Of a stretch of 64,000 nucleotides of DNA, positions 8,494 through 16,645 are shown in pieces. Numbering within the stretch: the first letter of the stretch is position 1; every line of letters begins with the position of its first letter. The notes beneath the pieces are model-generated. The model saw nothing but the letters and a program-made list of their open reading frames with translations, was not told the DNA's origin and searched no databases. Position numbers and translations under genes: made by a program. The stretch is from Halobacillus andaensis (lineage in GTDB: Bacteria; Bacillota; Bacilli; Bacillales; Halobacillaceae). Where the stretch lies: assembly GCF_014636475.1 (NCBI RefSeq), contig NZ_BMEL01000004.1:62001-126000 (forward strand), written 5' to 3'.

Positions 8494-9228
8494 ATGTATA
8501 AACAGATCGTGGAGCAGACAGACCATAGAACCACTCCCATACCTGATGGTCCCTGGGTGATGACCCAAAGGTGGGAACATCTTTTATTTCTACATTTCCC
8601 TTTAAACAAAGAGACGATGGGGCCTTATATCCCTGAAGGCCTTACGTTAGATACATATGAAGGAGAAGCCTGGATCACCATTCTTCCATTTGTAATCAGC
8701 GATATGCATATTAGAAACCTCCCGCCTCTTCCATTTGTAAATAATTATTTAGAACTCAATGTAAGAACGTATGTAAAACGTAACGGAGTCTCTGGTCTTT
8801 ATTTTCTAAGTTTAGATGCCAGTAAAATCTTAGCTGTAATGGGAGCAAGATTGACCACGCTTCCTTATTATTATGCAAGGATGTCTATGTTCGAACAAGA
8901 CGGACAATATCACTTTTACAGTCAGCGTAAAGGAAAGACAGGATCCCTTCTTCAAGGCTCCTACCGGCCTCACTCCGGCTTCTATGTCCCCAAAGATATA
9001 TCGCTTGATCAATGGCTGCTGGAACGATATTATGCCTGGAGTTCCCTTGGCAGCCTCCTTGTCGAAGTCGGAATTCACCACACGAAGTGGGAGGTTCAGA
9101 AAGCTCAAGCTGAGATTCAAGCGTATAACTTAACCCCTTTTCCTGTTCAAGAAATGACAAAACCGCCGCTACTTCATTACGTAAGATCCAAACGAGTATT
9201 ATTATGGGCGCTTAACCTCGTGAAATAA
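8494..9228 (+). CDS. yqjF: YqjF family protein (DUF2071)
   Basis: Protein of 244 residues matching the YqjF/DUF2071 family in length and pattern: N-terminal PWVMTQRWEHLLFLHFP, central EAWITILPFVISDMHIRNLPPLP, and YYARMSMF towards the middle. The ribosome site AGGAGG is seven to eight bases before the ATG. The biochemical role of the family is not known to me. It stands alone between two terminators and is convergent with the next gene. Confidence 0.8.
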   Translation: MYKQIVEQTDHRTTPIPDGPWVMTQRWEHLLFLHFPLNKETMGPYIPEGLTLDTYEGEAWITILPFVISDMHIRNLPPLPFVNNYLELNVRTYVKRNGVSGLYFLSLDASKILAVMGARLTTLPYYYARMSMFEQDGQYHFYSQRKGKTGSLLQGSYRPHSGFYVPKDISLDQWLLERYYAWSSLGSLLVEVGIHHTKWEVQKAQAEIQAYNLTPFPVQEMTKPPLLHYVRSKRVLLWALNLVK

Positions 9229-9262
9229 AAAGTTTCCTTCTCAATAGGGAGAAGGAAACTTT
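9229..9262. terminator. Bidirectional terminator
   Basis: Perfect 14-base stem AAAGTTTCCTTCTC / GAGAAGGAAACTTT with a short loop between two convergent genes. It overlaps the stop codon of the minus-strand gene and serves both. Confidence 0.85.
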
Positions 9263-9620
9263 ATTGTTGTTTCATCCACTTCCAGGCTTTCTCCTGTTCC
9301 TTATCTTCAAATACCTCTACTTGAATACCGGGCAGATATTTCCCGACTTTTGCGGAGGCTGTAATCCAATCTTTATGGCTGATAATGGCAAACTTGTCAA
9401 ATTGCTTCCACCGTTTAGCATCTACTTTCATCCCTTTAAGAAGTCCTTGTTGAGTAATTCCATTCATTTCTTTTATATAAGCGATCACATTAAATCTGTC
9501 TTCGTCTTTAAATTGAGTCTCAATATATTCATCGAGATGAAGCGCATCCCTGCCAGTGGCTTCCCCTTTGACCTCAACTACGATGGTTGAGGGATCTTGA
9601 CTGGGTAAAATGGTAAACAT
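9261..9620 (-). CDS. SpoIIAA-like STAS domain protein (DUF3478)
   Basis: About 119 residues, beginning MFTILPSQDPSTIVVEVKGE. I chose ATG 9620 because AAGGAGGAGATG sits directly before it; a longer frame from 9647 would run through the ribosome site. The beta-alpha pattern and the end (GIQVEVFEDKEQEKAWKWM) match the SpoIIAA-like/STAS fold seen in DUF3478 proteins, which are soluble and often stress- or membrane-associated. No function can be read from context. Confidence 0.72.
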   Translation of the reverse strand: MFTILPSQDPSTIVVEVKGEATGRDALHLDEYIETQFKDEDRFNVIAYIKEMNGITQQGLLKGMKVDAKRWKQFDKFAIISHKDWITASAKVGKYLPGIQVEVFEDKEQEKAWKWMKQQ

Positions 9621-9991
9621 GTAAACATCTCCTCCTTGAGAAACCATTCACGAAACTAAACAACTATAAACATTGGCGAAAATGATTATTATTACCTTCC
9701 TTCATCTGTGATTTAAGTCTTGCTTTGGTTCATGAATTGGTAAAAAAGATTGATATGAAGTTCAGTGAATATTGTATTATTAGGCTTTATTAGGTGAAGG
9801 AATCTTTTGTTTTATTTGAAAAAATATTGCGTCAACAGGAAATAAACAACATTTTTGTTTAAAATTTAATTACCAATATTTCGGATATTTTACAAAAGTA
9901 ATTTCAAATAAAATTTGTAGTTTAACTTAACTAAAAAGTGAGAAATTTAAAATTGTAACACCAAAAATTTCATCTAAGGAGGCAAGATAAC
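9621..9991. other. Very AT-rich intergenic region
   Basis: A 371-base divergent gap between the STAS gene and the KGG peptide. It must hold both promoters. AT content rises strongly from 9720 to 9960. I see no further gene or clear hairpin. Confidence 0.5.
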
Positions 9992-10084
9992 ATGGCTAAG
10001 AACAATCAAAGGAACATGAGCAGAGAAGAAGCAGGTAGTAAAGGCGGCCGCAATTCCAGCAGCGATTCCAACCGCAGTTCTTAA
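9992..10084 (+). CDS. KGG-motif small hydrophilic protein
   Basis: Thirty-residue protein too short for most gene finders. It begins MAKNNQRNMSREEAGSKGG and ends in a serine/asparagine-rich tail. A textbook AAGGAGG site lies eight bases upstream. The REEAGSKGG core is the stress-induced KGG repeat of GsiB/Con-10-like hydrophilins, present here once. A stress or desiccation role is likely by family, not proven. It precedes the yjzC-like gene by 73 bases. Confidence 0.65.
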   Translation: MAKNNQRNMSREEAGSKGGRNSSSDSNRSS

Positions 10085-10157
10085 CAACACTTTTAAAATA
10101 TAAGAAACTGGTTACTGGCATAACCATCAACAAAAATTTTTCCGGAGGTGCTTTCCA

Positions 10158-10340
10158 ATGGCAAATAACCAACAATATAAAACAGGAGAAAAAGCTCCAG
10201 AAAGCGGTAAATATAAAGTAGATAAGCTTCAAAATGGAAATTCCAGTCAAGATAACACAACAATTAATCTCAATAAAGGAGATCAATTTCCACCTTCTCC
10301 TTCAGAGAATGAAGCAGCATACTGGGTGAAATCTTCTTAA
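10158..10340 (+). CDS. YjzC-like protein
   Basis: Sixty-residue protein with the YjzC pattern: KTGEKAPESGKYKV at the start, TINLNKGDQFPPSP near the end and a closing aromatic. The TCCGGAGGTG ribosome site is eight bases from the ATG. Function is unknown in the family. Hydrophilic composition and place next to the KGG peptide suggest a stress or spore-stage role (inference). Confidence 0.7.
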   Translation: MANNQQYKTGEKAPESGKYKVDKLQNGNSSQDNTTINLNKGDQFPPSPSENEAAYWVKSS

Positions 10341-10352
10341 AGATGTAAAGAG

Positions 10353-10392
10353 ATTCCCCTCTTGGTTTATGTATCAAGAGGGGAATTTTATT
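10353..10392 (+). terminator. Intrinsic terminator after yjzC-like gene
   Basis: Perfect 12-base stem ATTCCCCTCTTG / CAAGAGGGGAAT with a ten-base loop and a T-rich tail. Confidence 0.8.
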
Positions 10393-10446
10393 GAAATAAT
10401 AAATCTGGTGTAAAAAATCACTCTGATACGGTGAGGGGATGTAACT

Positions 10447-10695
10447 GTGGCGTTGAAGCTTCTTCATACATTGAAAAGTGACGGGTACTCCAAAGTTACT
10501 TTTGATACAGAAAATGAAGGGAAGAGGGTATTTCTCCAACTGGATGAATTGGTCAGCGAAGAGCAGTTGTTAAATATATTAAAAGTTAATCCCAAACGTG
10601 TAGAGTATTTTCCATTAGAAGAGAAGCCGTACATGATTGTACATGAAAGTGATATATGCACAAGGTTTTATATTGATCCTAAAAAATCAAACTAA
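10447..10695 (+). CDS. Conserved-looking hypothetical protein, 82 residues
   Basis: Frame opening at GTG 10447, with GTGAGGGG about 11-15 bases upstream as a weak ribosome site. The protein (KLLHTLKSDGYSKVTFD..., ending FYIDPKKSN) is hydrophilic with mixed alpha/beta character and one cysteine. I recognise no family. A real gene is likely because of the codon use and the fit between the preceding terminator and the following relic, but this is not certain. Confidence 0.5.
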   Translation: MALKLLHTLKSDGYSKVTFDTENEGKRVFLQLDELVSEEQLLNILKVNPKRVEYFPLEEKPYMIVHESDICTRFYIDPKKSN

Positions 10696-10718
10696 AAAAG
10701 AAGGGTTGGAATACTCCT

Positions 10719-10950
10719 GTGTTTTTTCATAAAAAAGAACTACAATATCATGCACAGCCAGAACGTCCGGACCCTGTTTACGCTAAAAAGCTTCAAGAAA
10801 TACTAGGTGGTCAGTTTGGATAAATATCAGTCGCGATGCAGTACTTATTTCAAGGCTGGAATGCATGAGGAGACCAACGCTATAAGGATCTAATAATGGA
10901 CACAGGAACAGAAGAACTTGGGCCCATTGAAATGATTTTAATGGTTATTC
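10719..10950 (+). pseudogene. Manganese catalase relic
   Basis: Reading in one frame from GTG 10719 gives the start of a manganese (non-haem) catalase: FFHKKELQYHAQPERPDPVY, KLQEILGGQFG, SVAMQYLFQGWN, then RYKDLIMDTGTEEL. The frame has TAA at 10821 exactly where the family has the first manganese-ligand glutamate (GGQFGE), and TGA at 10866. The later EELGHVEM becomes EELGPIEM, losing a histidine ligand. The homology stops near 10950, after about 77 of roughly 270-300 codons, where the convergent gene begins. Clearly dead and truncated. Confidence 0.88.
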
Positions 10951-11256
10951 CATTTGACTATTGTTTTCATTGGGAGACGTGTTGTATGGATCTTCACTAT
11001 TTTCATTCTTATCATCATGAGTAGGGTGGGCTCCCGGATATTGCCTTGGTAAGTCTTGGTGAAGATTCCGGTTCTCATAGGCAAAATTACTGTAATATTG
11101 CTGGCCATCTTTCCATGGTGTCTCTTTGTTTTTTACTGGTTTATCTTTTCCTTCTGGATGCCCAAAAGAACCTTCTGGAAATTCTTCTGAAGTAAGAAAG
11201 TTACGCTGTGTTTCAGCATTTGCAAAGTCTGTATATTTCTGGTTCTTTTTTGTCAT
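10945..11256 (-). CDS. Conserved Bacillaceae small hydrophilic protein
   Basis: A 103-residue protein beginning MTKKNQKYTDFANAETQRNF. It is very hydrophilic, with the recognisable strings TSEEFPEGSFG, TPWKDGQQYYSNFAYE and DLPRQYPGAHPTHDD, and no membrane segment or cysteine. I recall similar proteins in many Bacillaceae annotated only as cytosolic protein. The C-terminal tail (about residues 85-103) is asparagine- and serine-rich and may be poorly conserved. Its 3' end meets the catalase relic, so the deletion of the relic's downstream part ends here. Confidence 0.7.
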   Translation of the reverse strand: MTKKNQKYTDFANAETQRNFLTSEEFPEGSFGHPEGKDKPVKNKETPWKDGQQYYSNFAYENRNLHQDLPRQYPGAHPTHDDKNENSEDPYNTSPNENNSQME

Positions 11257-11298
11257 CTGCTTTATTCTCCTGCTCGTTTTCTAATGATATAAAGATGG

Positions 11299-11338
11299 GA
11301 AGAACGATAAAACTTAGTAAAGTTTTATCGTTCTTCCT
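11299..11338. terminator. Hairpin at 3' end of yndM-like gene
   Basis: Long stem GAAGAACGATAAAACT / AGTTTTATCGTTCTTC with a short loop, overlapping the stop codon of the minus-strand gene. Confidence 0.6.
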
Positions 11339-11786
11339 TATTATGCGGGTCGTCTGGTGTTAATTCTTCGGAAGCCTCCATACTTAGCTGCCTTGAAGCT
11401 TTTTTCCGTTTAACAACCCTCTTCGTGTCATTCGAGCCGTTTAACGTTCGTGCGACTGACTGATGGAAGAAATACTCGAAAATCCCTAAAGAGATCGTCG
11501 AAATAAGAGTGGCTTCAAACACTGTATTTCCCACAGTAAGAGCATCTGTCATTATATAAATCACGACAAAAGCTAGGACGACATCAGCTATAGTTGCGGT
11601 CATATTATTGCTTCTAGCTAAGATAAGCTTATCACCCAGTACGTACGAAACAATACCAAGAACGAGAGTGATCAAGAACACGTTACCAAAAGAAACGTCA
11701 AACCCTACCCCTAAAATCATATAGAGAATAGCGAGACTGACTATAAATTTTAAACCCATTAATTTTACATTTTCCACTGCATTCAC
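11325..11786 (-). CDS. YndM-like membrane protein (DUF2512)
   Basis: A 153-residue protein with four predicted membrane helices in the first 115 residues (LKFIVSLAILYMILG, NVFLITLVLGIVSYV, TIADVVLAFVVIYIM, TLISTISLGIFEYFF) and a charged cytosolic tail. Size and pattern match YndM/DUF2512 proteins. An AGGAGGTGAATGC site precedes the ATG. Function of the family is not known. It is one of several small membrane proteins in this stretch. Confidence 0.72.
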   Translation of the reverse strand: MNAVENVKLMGLKFIVSLAILYMILGVGFDVSFGNVFLITLVLGIVSYVLGDKLILARSNNMTATIADVVLAFVVIYIMTDALTVGNTVFEATLISTISLGIFEYFFHQSVARTLNGSNDTKRVVKRKKASRQLSMEASEELTPDDPHNKEER

Positions 11787-11999
11787 CTCCTACACTTTAT
11801 AGGCTTTGTAGAAGGACTTACTTTTATTCAATGGTTAAAGTAGCTGAATGAATACTGGAAGAAAAGGTTTCTGGTTAGTAAATAATATTCTGAAGAAGAC
11901 CCTTCGAATTTTGAGAAGAATGAAGGGTTCAATTGAGGAGAAACCACGTGCTCAGGTCGGTAAGAGTAATTTTTTAAGGAAGTGATAAATGTGAAGAGT

Positions 12000-12149
12000 T
12001 TATTTAGATTTTCGACTCAGTTGGTTTAAAAGCTTATCTAACTGCTGAGAGATTTCTAATATTTCATGATATGGTTTTTTGCTGCGGTAGGCTTCGTGCA
12101 TTTTATTTCTTAGTTTCTCGATCTGTATGTCTAAGGAACTTTCCTTCAT
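12000..12149 (-). CDS. Spo0E-like aspartyl-phosphate phosphatase, 49 residues
   Basis: Short gene beginning MKESSLDIQIEKLRNKMHEA. The second helix carries SQQLDKLLNQL, the Spo0E signature (SxxLDxLLNxY/L). The expected target is Spo0A~P. The ribosome site AAGGATTAA is weak. The size of 49 residues is typical for the short members such as YnzD or YisI. It stands alone, surrounded by non-coding sequence. Confidence 0.75.
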   Translation of the reverse strand: MKESSLDIQIEKLRNKMHEAYRSKKPYHEILEISQQLDKLLNQLSRKSK

Positions 12150-12272
12150 TTAATCCTTCACCACCCTAAAAGATGTTAGCGTTTACACCATCATATCGTA
12201 ATTCCGCTAATAAAAACAGAAGGATGGCGAAGATTCTCCTTGCTTGTCGAATGAATAAACGAAAAATTGAGG

Positions 12273-12500
12273 TTAGCTTCTCGATAGCTTTTGAATGGTC
12301 ACTAATACTTGTGAATGTTTAGAGATTTTTCTCTTATAACTCAGTGATAGATGTCTTTTTCTTGCAGCTTTTTCAATCAAATCGATTTCATTAAACATGG
12401 CGTTTGTTAAATCCCCGCTTGTAATCTGCATTAGAATCTGTTGGTAAAGCTCTACTAATTCTTTGGTGCTGTAATGCTCATGGTAGAAATTATATTTAAT
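12273..12500 (-). CDS. Possible small protein with non-AUG start
   Basis: An open frame whose product contains YHEHYSTKELVELYQQ, SGDLTNAMFNEIDLIEKAA and RKRHLSLSYKRK, with the amphipathic, charged look of a real protein of about 52-75 residues. No ATG, GTG or TTG opens it near its only ribosome site (AAGGAG at 12508-12513); the codon at suitable distance is ATT (12498-12500). ATG 12431 would give 52 residues without a ribosome site. The family is not recognised and the call is tentative. Confidence 0.35.
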   Translation of the reverse strand: MKYNFYHEHYSTKELVELYQQILMQITSGDLTNAMFNEIDLIEKAARKRHLSLSYKRKISKHSQVLVTIQKLSRS

Positions 12501-12662
12501 TACGTGTACACTCCTTACTAATAATTTATTTCCCTAACTCATGATAAAGGTAAAAATTATATTAGTAAAATGTAAAAATACCCAATCAGTAATGTGTAGA
12601 TTATACTAACCACGAGGTGTTTATTGAACTAATCTACTAATTGCTATCGTTGCATAGGCTAT

Positions 12663-12690
12663 TTGACCCGAGTAAAATAGACAGTATTAT
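12663..12690 (+). promoter_or_regulatory. Sigma-A promoter of RDD gene
   Basis: TTGACC at 12663-12668, 16 bases, then TATTAT at 12685-12690, about 19 bases before the start codon, with the ribosome site AAAGGAG in between. Confidence 0.55.
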
Positions 12691-12708
12691 GAAAGAAAGG
12701 AGAATCTT

Positions 12709-13140
12709 ATGTATCAATCTGTAGGATTTTGGACAAGAGTTGGAGCCTTTCTTCTCGATGGGCTTATTATTTATTTTCCTATTGCCCTTATTACCTACAT
12801 ACTTTTTCATTCGGATATCGATGGGCCGATCCCGAGCGTTATTCAATCACTGTATATGTTGATTGTACCGGTCTTCTGGTACGGCTATATGGTAGGAAAG
12901 CGCATCTTAGGCATACGAATTGTAAAAACGGACGGCACGGACGTCACAATAGGTACGATGCTTCTGCGTGTTTTTGTAGGAGGGCTTGTTTACGGCATTA
13001 CCCTGGGAATAGGTTATATTGTAAGTGCATTTATGGTAGGTATTCGAAAAGATCATCGTGCCATTCATGATTTGATTGCAGGTACATACGTAACGGATGC
13101 TCCACCGGAAGAAGCACCTCCGTTAGAACAAGTGAATTAA
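12709..13140 (+). CDS. RDD family membrane protein
   Basis: A 143-residue inner-membrane protein of the RDD family. The N-terminal FWTRVGAFLLDGLIIY carries the conserved arginine and aspartate, and the region GKRILGIRIVKTDG and the RKDHRAIHDLIAGTYV stretch supply the other family residues. Three to four membrane segments are visible. AAAGGAGA lies seven bases before the ATG. RDD proteins are proposed transporters or membrane-stress factors, some acting in sodium/proton exchange in halophiles, but no substrate can be assigned here. An IS relic begins just after its terminator. Confidence 0.85.
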   Translation: MYQSVGFWTRVGAFLLDGLIIYFPIALITYILFHSDIDGPIPSVIQSLYMLIVPVFWYGYMVGKRILGIRIVKTDGTDVTIGTMLLRVFVGGLVYGITLGIGYIVSAFMVGIRKDHRAIHDLIAGTYVTDAPPEEAPPLEQVN

Positions 13141-13147
13141 GGTAAAG

Positions 13148-13177
13148 AGAAAAACACTCCAGCTTGGAAGTGTTTTC
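13148..13177 (+). terminator. Hairpin after RDD gene
   Basis: AAAACACTCC-AGCTT-GGAAGTGTTTT with one mismatch. The IS1182-like relic starts within its distal arm. Confidence 0.6.
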
Positions 13178-13492
13178 AGATTGTGGAGAAACCCAATGTT
13201 TTGCCGCAAGCTTTTTATCTTTACCTTTTCCGTGGACGTGCGCCCAAGCTTCCTCGCGAAACCCGCACTCGGCGATCTCGGCTCACTCGTTCTTCCGCAG
13301 GAGTGGAAGGGCCCTCGCTCCTTGGAAGTTCTTTAAGACAGAAAAAGACTCTCCTCCACCTGGCTCACCCTTGCTAGATGGAGGACAATCTTTTTCATGT
13401 TCTGGCAGACAGCCGTCATCACCGCCTGTTCCTTCACTTTCTCTTTTCCACGCAAACGACTGCAAAGCTATGCTCAAACTTCTTTTTTCATG
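13174..13492 (-). mobile_element. IS1182-like relic, copy A (transposase 3' end and IS right end)
   Basis: On the minus strand the frame ending near 13330 reads RGKEKVKEQAVMT, then AVCQNMKKIVLHLA, the C-terminal signature of IS1182-family (DDE) transposases; just upstream it is broken by two stops. About 180 further bases follow to the IS end, closing at a CAATCTGAAA motif (13174-13183). The same 320-base block occurs on the plus strand at 55095-55414. Only this end of the element remains. Any ORF predicted here in other frames is spurious. Confidence 0.75.
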
Positions 13493-13528
13493 CGGTAAAT
13501 CCATAAAATGAAAGAAATCAGAAAAAAA

Positions 13529-13558
13529 TCAGGCTGTCGGGCCTTTGACAGCCTGAAA
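13529..13558 (-). terminator. Intrinsic terminator
   Basis: Read on the minus strand: CAGGCTGTC-AAAGGCC-GACAGCCTG followed by T-run. It ends the duplicated-domain gene. Confidence 0.8.
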
Positions 13559-13583
13559 TTACTAAAGCTTGGGAGTGTTTTAT

Positions 13584-14198
13584 TTACTTAATATAGCCGT
13601 GGCTTCTGCGGATACTCATTCCTTCATTTAAGTCTTCATTCCAGGTGAGAATACGGTCGACGTGATCGCAGTTTTTCTGCCCAAGGAATGATTTTACTTT
13701 GTTCACGAATTCGTTATACCGAATGGATTCTTGGTGCATTTTATTGTAGGACTTTTTATACGTCTGCACAGCATCCTCTAGGGCACATTCATAATCGTGG
13801 CGTAGTTTTTGCAACGCCTCTGATTGAAAATCATCTTGATAAGCTTCCGCTGTTAAGTAAACTAATCGGTCAACGATTTCTGAATGATTTGTCACCTGCG
13901 GCTCGTATGTGTCCGACGGGTTTTCATTTCTTAAGTTCTCTTCCATCTTAAGAATTTTGTTTACGGTGCGGCAGTTTTCCTGCCCGAGGCTCATTTTAAT
14001 CTTCAATACGAGCTCGTTGTAGCGGACGACTTCGGGACGTATATCTTCATTGGCCTCCCTGTACATTTCGATCGCTTTCCACACCGCGCACTCATAATCG
14101 TGACGCAGTTTCTGGATCGCTTCTGATTCAGGGTGCTCATTATAAGCTTCTGCAGTAAAGTGAGTAAGACGATTGACAATGGATTGTGGACTGGTCAT
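13584..14198 (-). CDS. Unknown protein with two tandem 85-residue repeats
   Basis: About 204 residues from ATG 14198, chosen because AAAGGAGAG precedes it; a frame from 14222 would span this site. Two homologous halves follow one another: IVNRLTHFTAEAYNEHPESE, IQKLRHDYECAVW, RYNELVLKIKMSLGQENC, and then IVDRLVYLTAEAYQDDFQSE, LQKLRHDYECALE, RYNEFVNKVKSFLGQKNC. Each carries conserved KLRHDYEC and SLGQxNC, thus two fixed cysteines. Entirely helical, soluble, no signal peptide. I recognise no family. It is an internal duplication; a protein-interaction or coat-like role is possible but unsupported. Confidence 0.75.
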   Translation of the reverse strand: MTSPQSIVNRLTHFTAEAYNEHPESEAIQKLRHDYECAVWKAIEMYREANEDIRPEVVRYNELVLKIKMSLGQENCRTVNKILKMEENLRNENPSDTYEPQVTNHSEIVDRLVYLTAEAYQDDFQSEALQKLRHDYECALEDAVQTYKKSYNKMHQESIRYNEFVNKVKSFLGQKNCDHVDRILTWNEDLNEGMSIRRSHGYIK

Positions 14199-14663
14199 AA
14201 AAATCTCTCCTTTTCCTGTCATTTCTTTGTTTGTTAAAAGATTTCCATACCGCCGTTGAACCCTTTATATTAATTTTGTTTGAAGAGGCATGCTCTTCTT
14301 TTTGTGAATCATTCACTGGTTTTCATTATTGGGCTGGCTGATGGATTTAGTATTGTTGTGTTAGTTGTATAGATAATACCCAGCTTTTCTTAAAATAAAC
14401 CACCTCATACGTTTCGATGTGCAAAAGCCTGTTATAGAAGGGGGAAATACATCATTCTTTTTAACGAATTAACTTATACTGCCAGAAAGTAAAATTCCTT
14501 TAGAAGGATGACTCAACATGGGAGCATGAAGGAGTACGAGAGGGTATCGGCAAATGGATGGAATGAGAGCTTGTTTATGGGAAGCAGGCTTTTTCTCTAT
14601 GAAACTCTTTCCAAAGGATCATCGTAGGTAAAATAGGACATTAAAATTAGAGGAGGAACTACG
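14199..14663. other. Intergenic region, 465 bases
   Basis: A divergent gap. A small terminator-like hairpin GAAGAG-GCATG-CTCTTC plus five T is at 14282-14303 on the plus strand, with no obvious gene before it. No ORF with a ribosome site was found in the rest. Confidence 0.45.
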
Positions 14664-15062
14664 ATGACATCTATTTCACAAAAACGCACAGATGCTATAT
14701 TTATCGACTTTGCCATTTCGACAGTGGTTACGTTAAGTGTGGAGAAGCTGCTGAGGAAAAAAGTAAAAAGTGAAGCTGTGCACGCGTTAGTAACGCCGAC
14801 ACTCGTCATGTGGGCACTAGAGTATGCACAGCTGAAGCAATGGGGCCAGACGGCAGGTTATAAAGCAATGGGACTTGCGCTGGAAAATGAAGATGGAGAA
14901 GAGCCGACTTCGAGTCAGTTGATTAAACGAATGGCGTATCGAGACACGATCAGCGGTTTTAGTTATTTAAAGGATCGGAAAGGTTTCACTGAAGAAGACG
15001 GGGCACTTATGCCGCATGATCGTTATGCAGGGACGGTCGTGAAAGAAGTAGAATCTTGTTAA
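14664..15062 (+). CDS. Second RDD-like membrane protein
   Basis: A 132-residue protein with AGAGGAGGAAC seven bases before its ATG. The start RTDAIFIDFAIST keeps the RDD arginine/aspartate pair, and AGYKAMGLALENEDGEEP resembles the loop before the third helix. The end DRYAGTVVKEVE matches the RDD C-terminus. The middle is less hydrophobic than in the copy at 12.7 kb, so this is a diverged member. It stands alone with a strong terminator behind it. Confidence 0.65.
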   Translation: MTSISQKRTDAIFIDFAISTVVTLSVEKLLRKKVKSEAVHALVTPTLVMWALEYAQLKQWGQTAGYKAMGLALENEDGEEPTSSQLIKRMAYRDTISGFSYLKDRKGFTEEDGALMPHDRYAGTVVKEVESC

Positions 15063-15120
15063 CTACCTTACCATCACGGACGAGGGGGAGGGTAGTCGCT
15101 CTACAATCCGGAAGTATTAA

Positions 15121-15164
15121 AGAAGCACGCTCCTCTTTTTTAAAAAGAGAGCGTGCTTTATTAT
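15121..15164. terminator. Bidirectional terminator
   Basis: AAGCACGCTC-CTCTTTTTT / AAAAAGAGAGCGTGCTT, an almost perfect long stem with A/T flanks, between the RDD-like gene and the convergent MFS gene. Confidence 0.8.
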
Positions 15165-15293
15165 TTTCAAATAACACCCCGAAAGGTTTCCCCTTTGTTT
15201 GCATATCAGATTATGCAAGGTTACACCTTCACTCTTAAAATTACACAATCCCCATTCCCTTACCTACGACACTAAAAATGGTTAAAGCTAGCC

Positions 15294-16532
15294 TTAAGCA
15301 TCCACTTGAAGCGTTTCTTTCATTTTTGTCCATGCTATGATTGCGGATATAAACGGGAGTACAGCGACAAGGCCAATGGCCCAATTGACATTAATCATGT
15401 CTGCAATAATTCCTGCAATTAATGCACCAAATGCGTAGCCGCTGTCCCGCCAAAATCGATAAACTCCCATAGATGTAGCTCGCCATTCTGGATGGGCCAC
15501 ATCGCTTATCGATGCGAGGATCGTTGGGTAAACCATTGCTGTTCCTATTCCTAGGAGAGTTGCCCCAATAATCCATAACGGATAGGTATTGACCATTACT
15601 ATAAACCATAGGGATAAAGCTTGGACAAACATCCCAGTTACTATGAGTTTTTTTCGGCCAATCCGATCGCTCCATACGCCGGTAAATAGCTGAAATAATC
15701 CCCATGCAGCTGGGTACACAGCCACAACTGTTCCAATCTGGCCGACACTTAACCCGCCGGTGGCAAGAAACATCGGGAACAGGCCCCAGGCCATCCCATC
15801 TTTTAGGTTTGTTGTTAATCCAGCTAAGCTGTTGCTTGATAGATTAGTATTTTTCCACGTGGTACGTTTGAAGACTTCCCATGTGGAAACAGGATCTGAC
15901 TCCATCTTCTGTTGTTTAGCCTGTGCTTTAAGATGCTGATCCGTATTTTGTACGATAAGCGATAAAATAAAACCAATAATGACGAGTACGATGCCAATGT
16001 AAAAGGGTTCCGGACTTAAGGAATAAGTGGAAGCGACATAACCTGATACAGCTGCCATGATCGCGACACCTATATATCCGGCAAATTCATTGAATCCAAC
16101 AGCCAATCCTCTCTGGGTGGATTTAGCAAGGTCAACTTTCATATTTACCGTCATCGACCAGGTTAATGCTTGGTTAATACCTAAAAAGATGTTGGCGACA
16201 ATAATGACCCACCAGGCATGAGCGAAAATGACCATGATAGGGACCAATAATCCGATGGCCCAGCCAATAAGGAGAACTTGTTTTCTACCCATTCGATCGG
16301 CTAAATCACCTGCAAAGAAATTGACGATCGCTTTTGAAAAACCAAAGCTGACAATAAAGGATAAGGCAGCACTCATAGATGCTAGTCCAAAGCGTTCTTC
16401 TCCTATAATAGGTAGAATGGTTCTTTCCAAACCTACCATGGAACCTACAAATAAGTTGATGACGACTAATAAAACAAATTGAGCAATATTTTCTTTGACC
16501 CCTACCTGGGGCTGAGTCGTTTGATTGTTCAT
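15294..16532 (-). CDS. Major facilitator superfamily transporter
   Basis: Twelve-helix transporter of 412 residues. Loop motifs ADRMGRKQVLLIGW (after helix 2) and SDRIGRKKLIVTG (after helix 8) are the A-type MFS motifs. It is probably an exporter because of its operon place: it lies 113 bases after an ArsR-rhodanese regulator on the same strand. Such regulators sense reactive sulfur or metals, so export of a sulfur oxyanion or toxic compound is possible, but the substrate cannot be read. The ATG follows AAGAGGTGATC. Confidence 0.85.
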   Translation of the reverse strand: MNNQTTQPQVGVKENIAQFVLLVVINLFVGSMVGLERTILPIIGEERFGLASMSAALSFIVSFGFSKAIVNFFAGDLADRMGRKQVLLIGWAIGLLVPIMVIFAHAWWVIIVANIFLGINQALTWSMTVNMKVDLAKSTQRGLAVGFNEFAGYIGVAIMAAVSGYVASTYSLSPEPFYIGIVLVIIGFILSLIVQNTDQHLKAQAKQQKMESDPVSTWEVFKRTTWKNTNLSSNSLAGLTTNLKDGMAWGLFPMFLATGGLSVGQIGTVVAVYPAAWGLFQLFTGVWSDRIGRKKLIVTGMFVQALSLWFIVMVNTYPLWIIGATLLGIGTAMVYPTILASISDVAHPEWRATSMGVYRFWRDSGYAFGALIAGIIADMINVNWAIGLVAVLPFISAIIAWTKMKETLQVDA

Positions 16533-16645
16533 GATTGATCACCTCTTAAAAAGAACCTGATTTGTTTTATGCATTTCCTTGAAGTTTTCTAGTTGAGGAG
16601 GAAGGTCTGCCACAATAGGGTATGTGTGTAGATACGGACGGAACT

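Noticed and set aside
13164-13511. 115-codon plus-strand ORF
   Set aside because: It lies antisense to the IS1182-like relic and has no ribosome site; composition follows the repeat.
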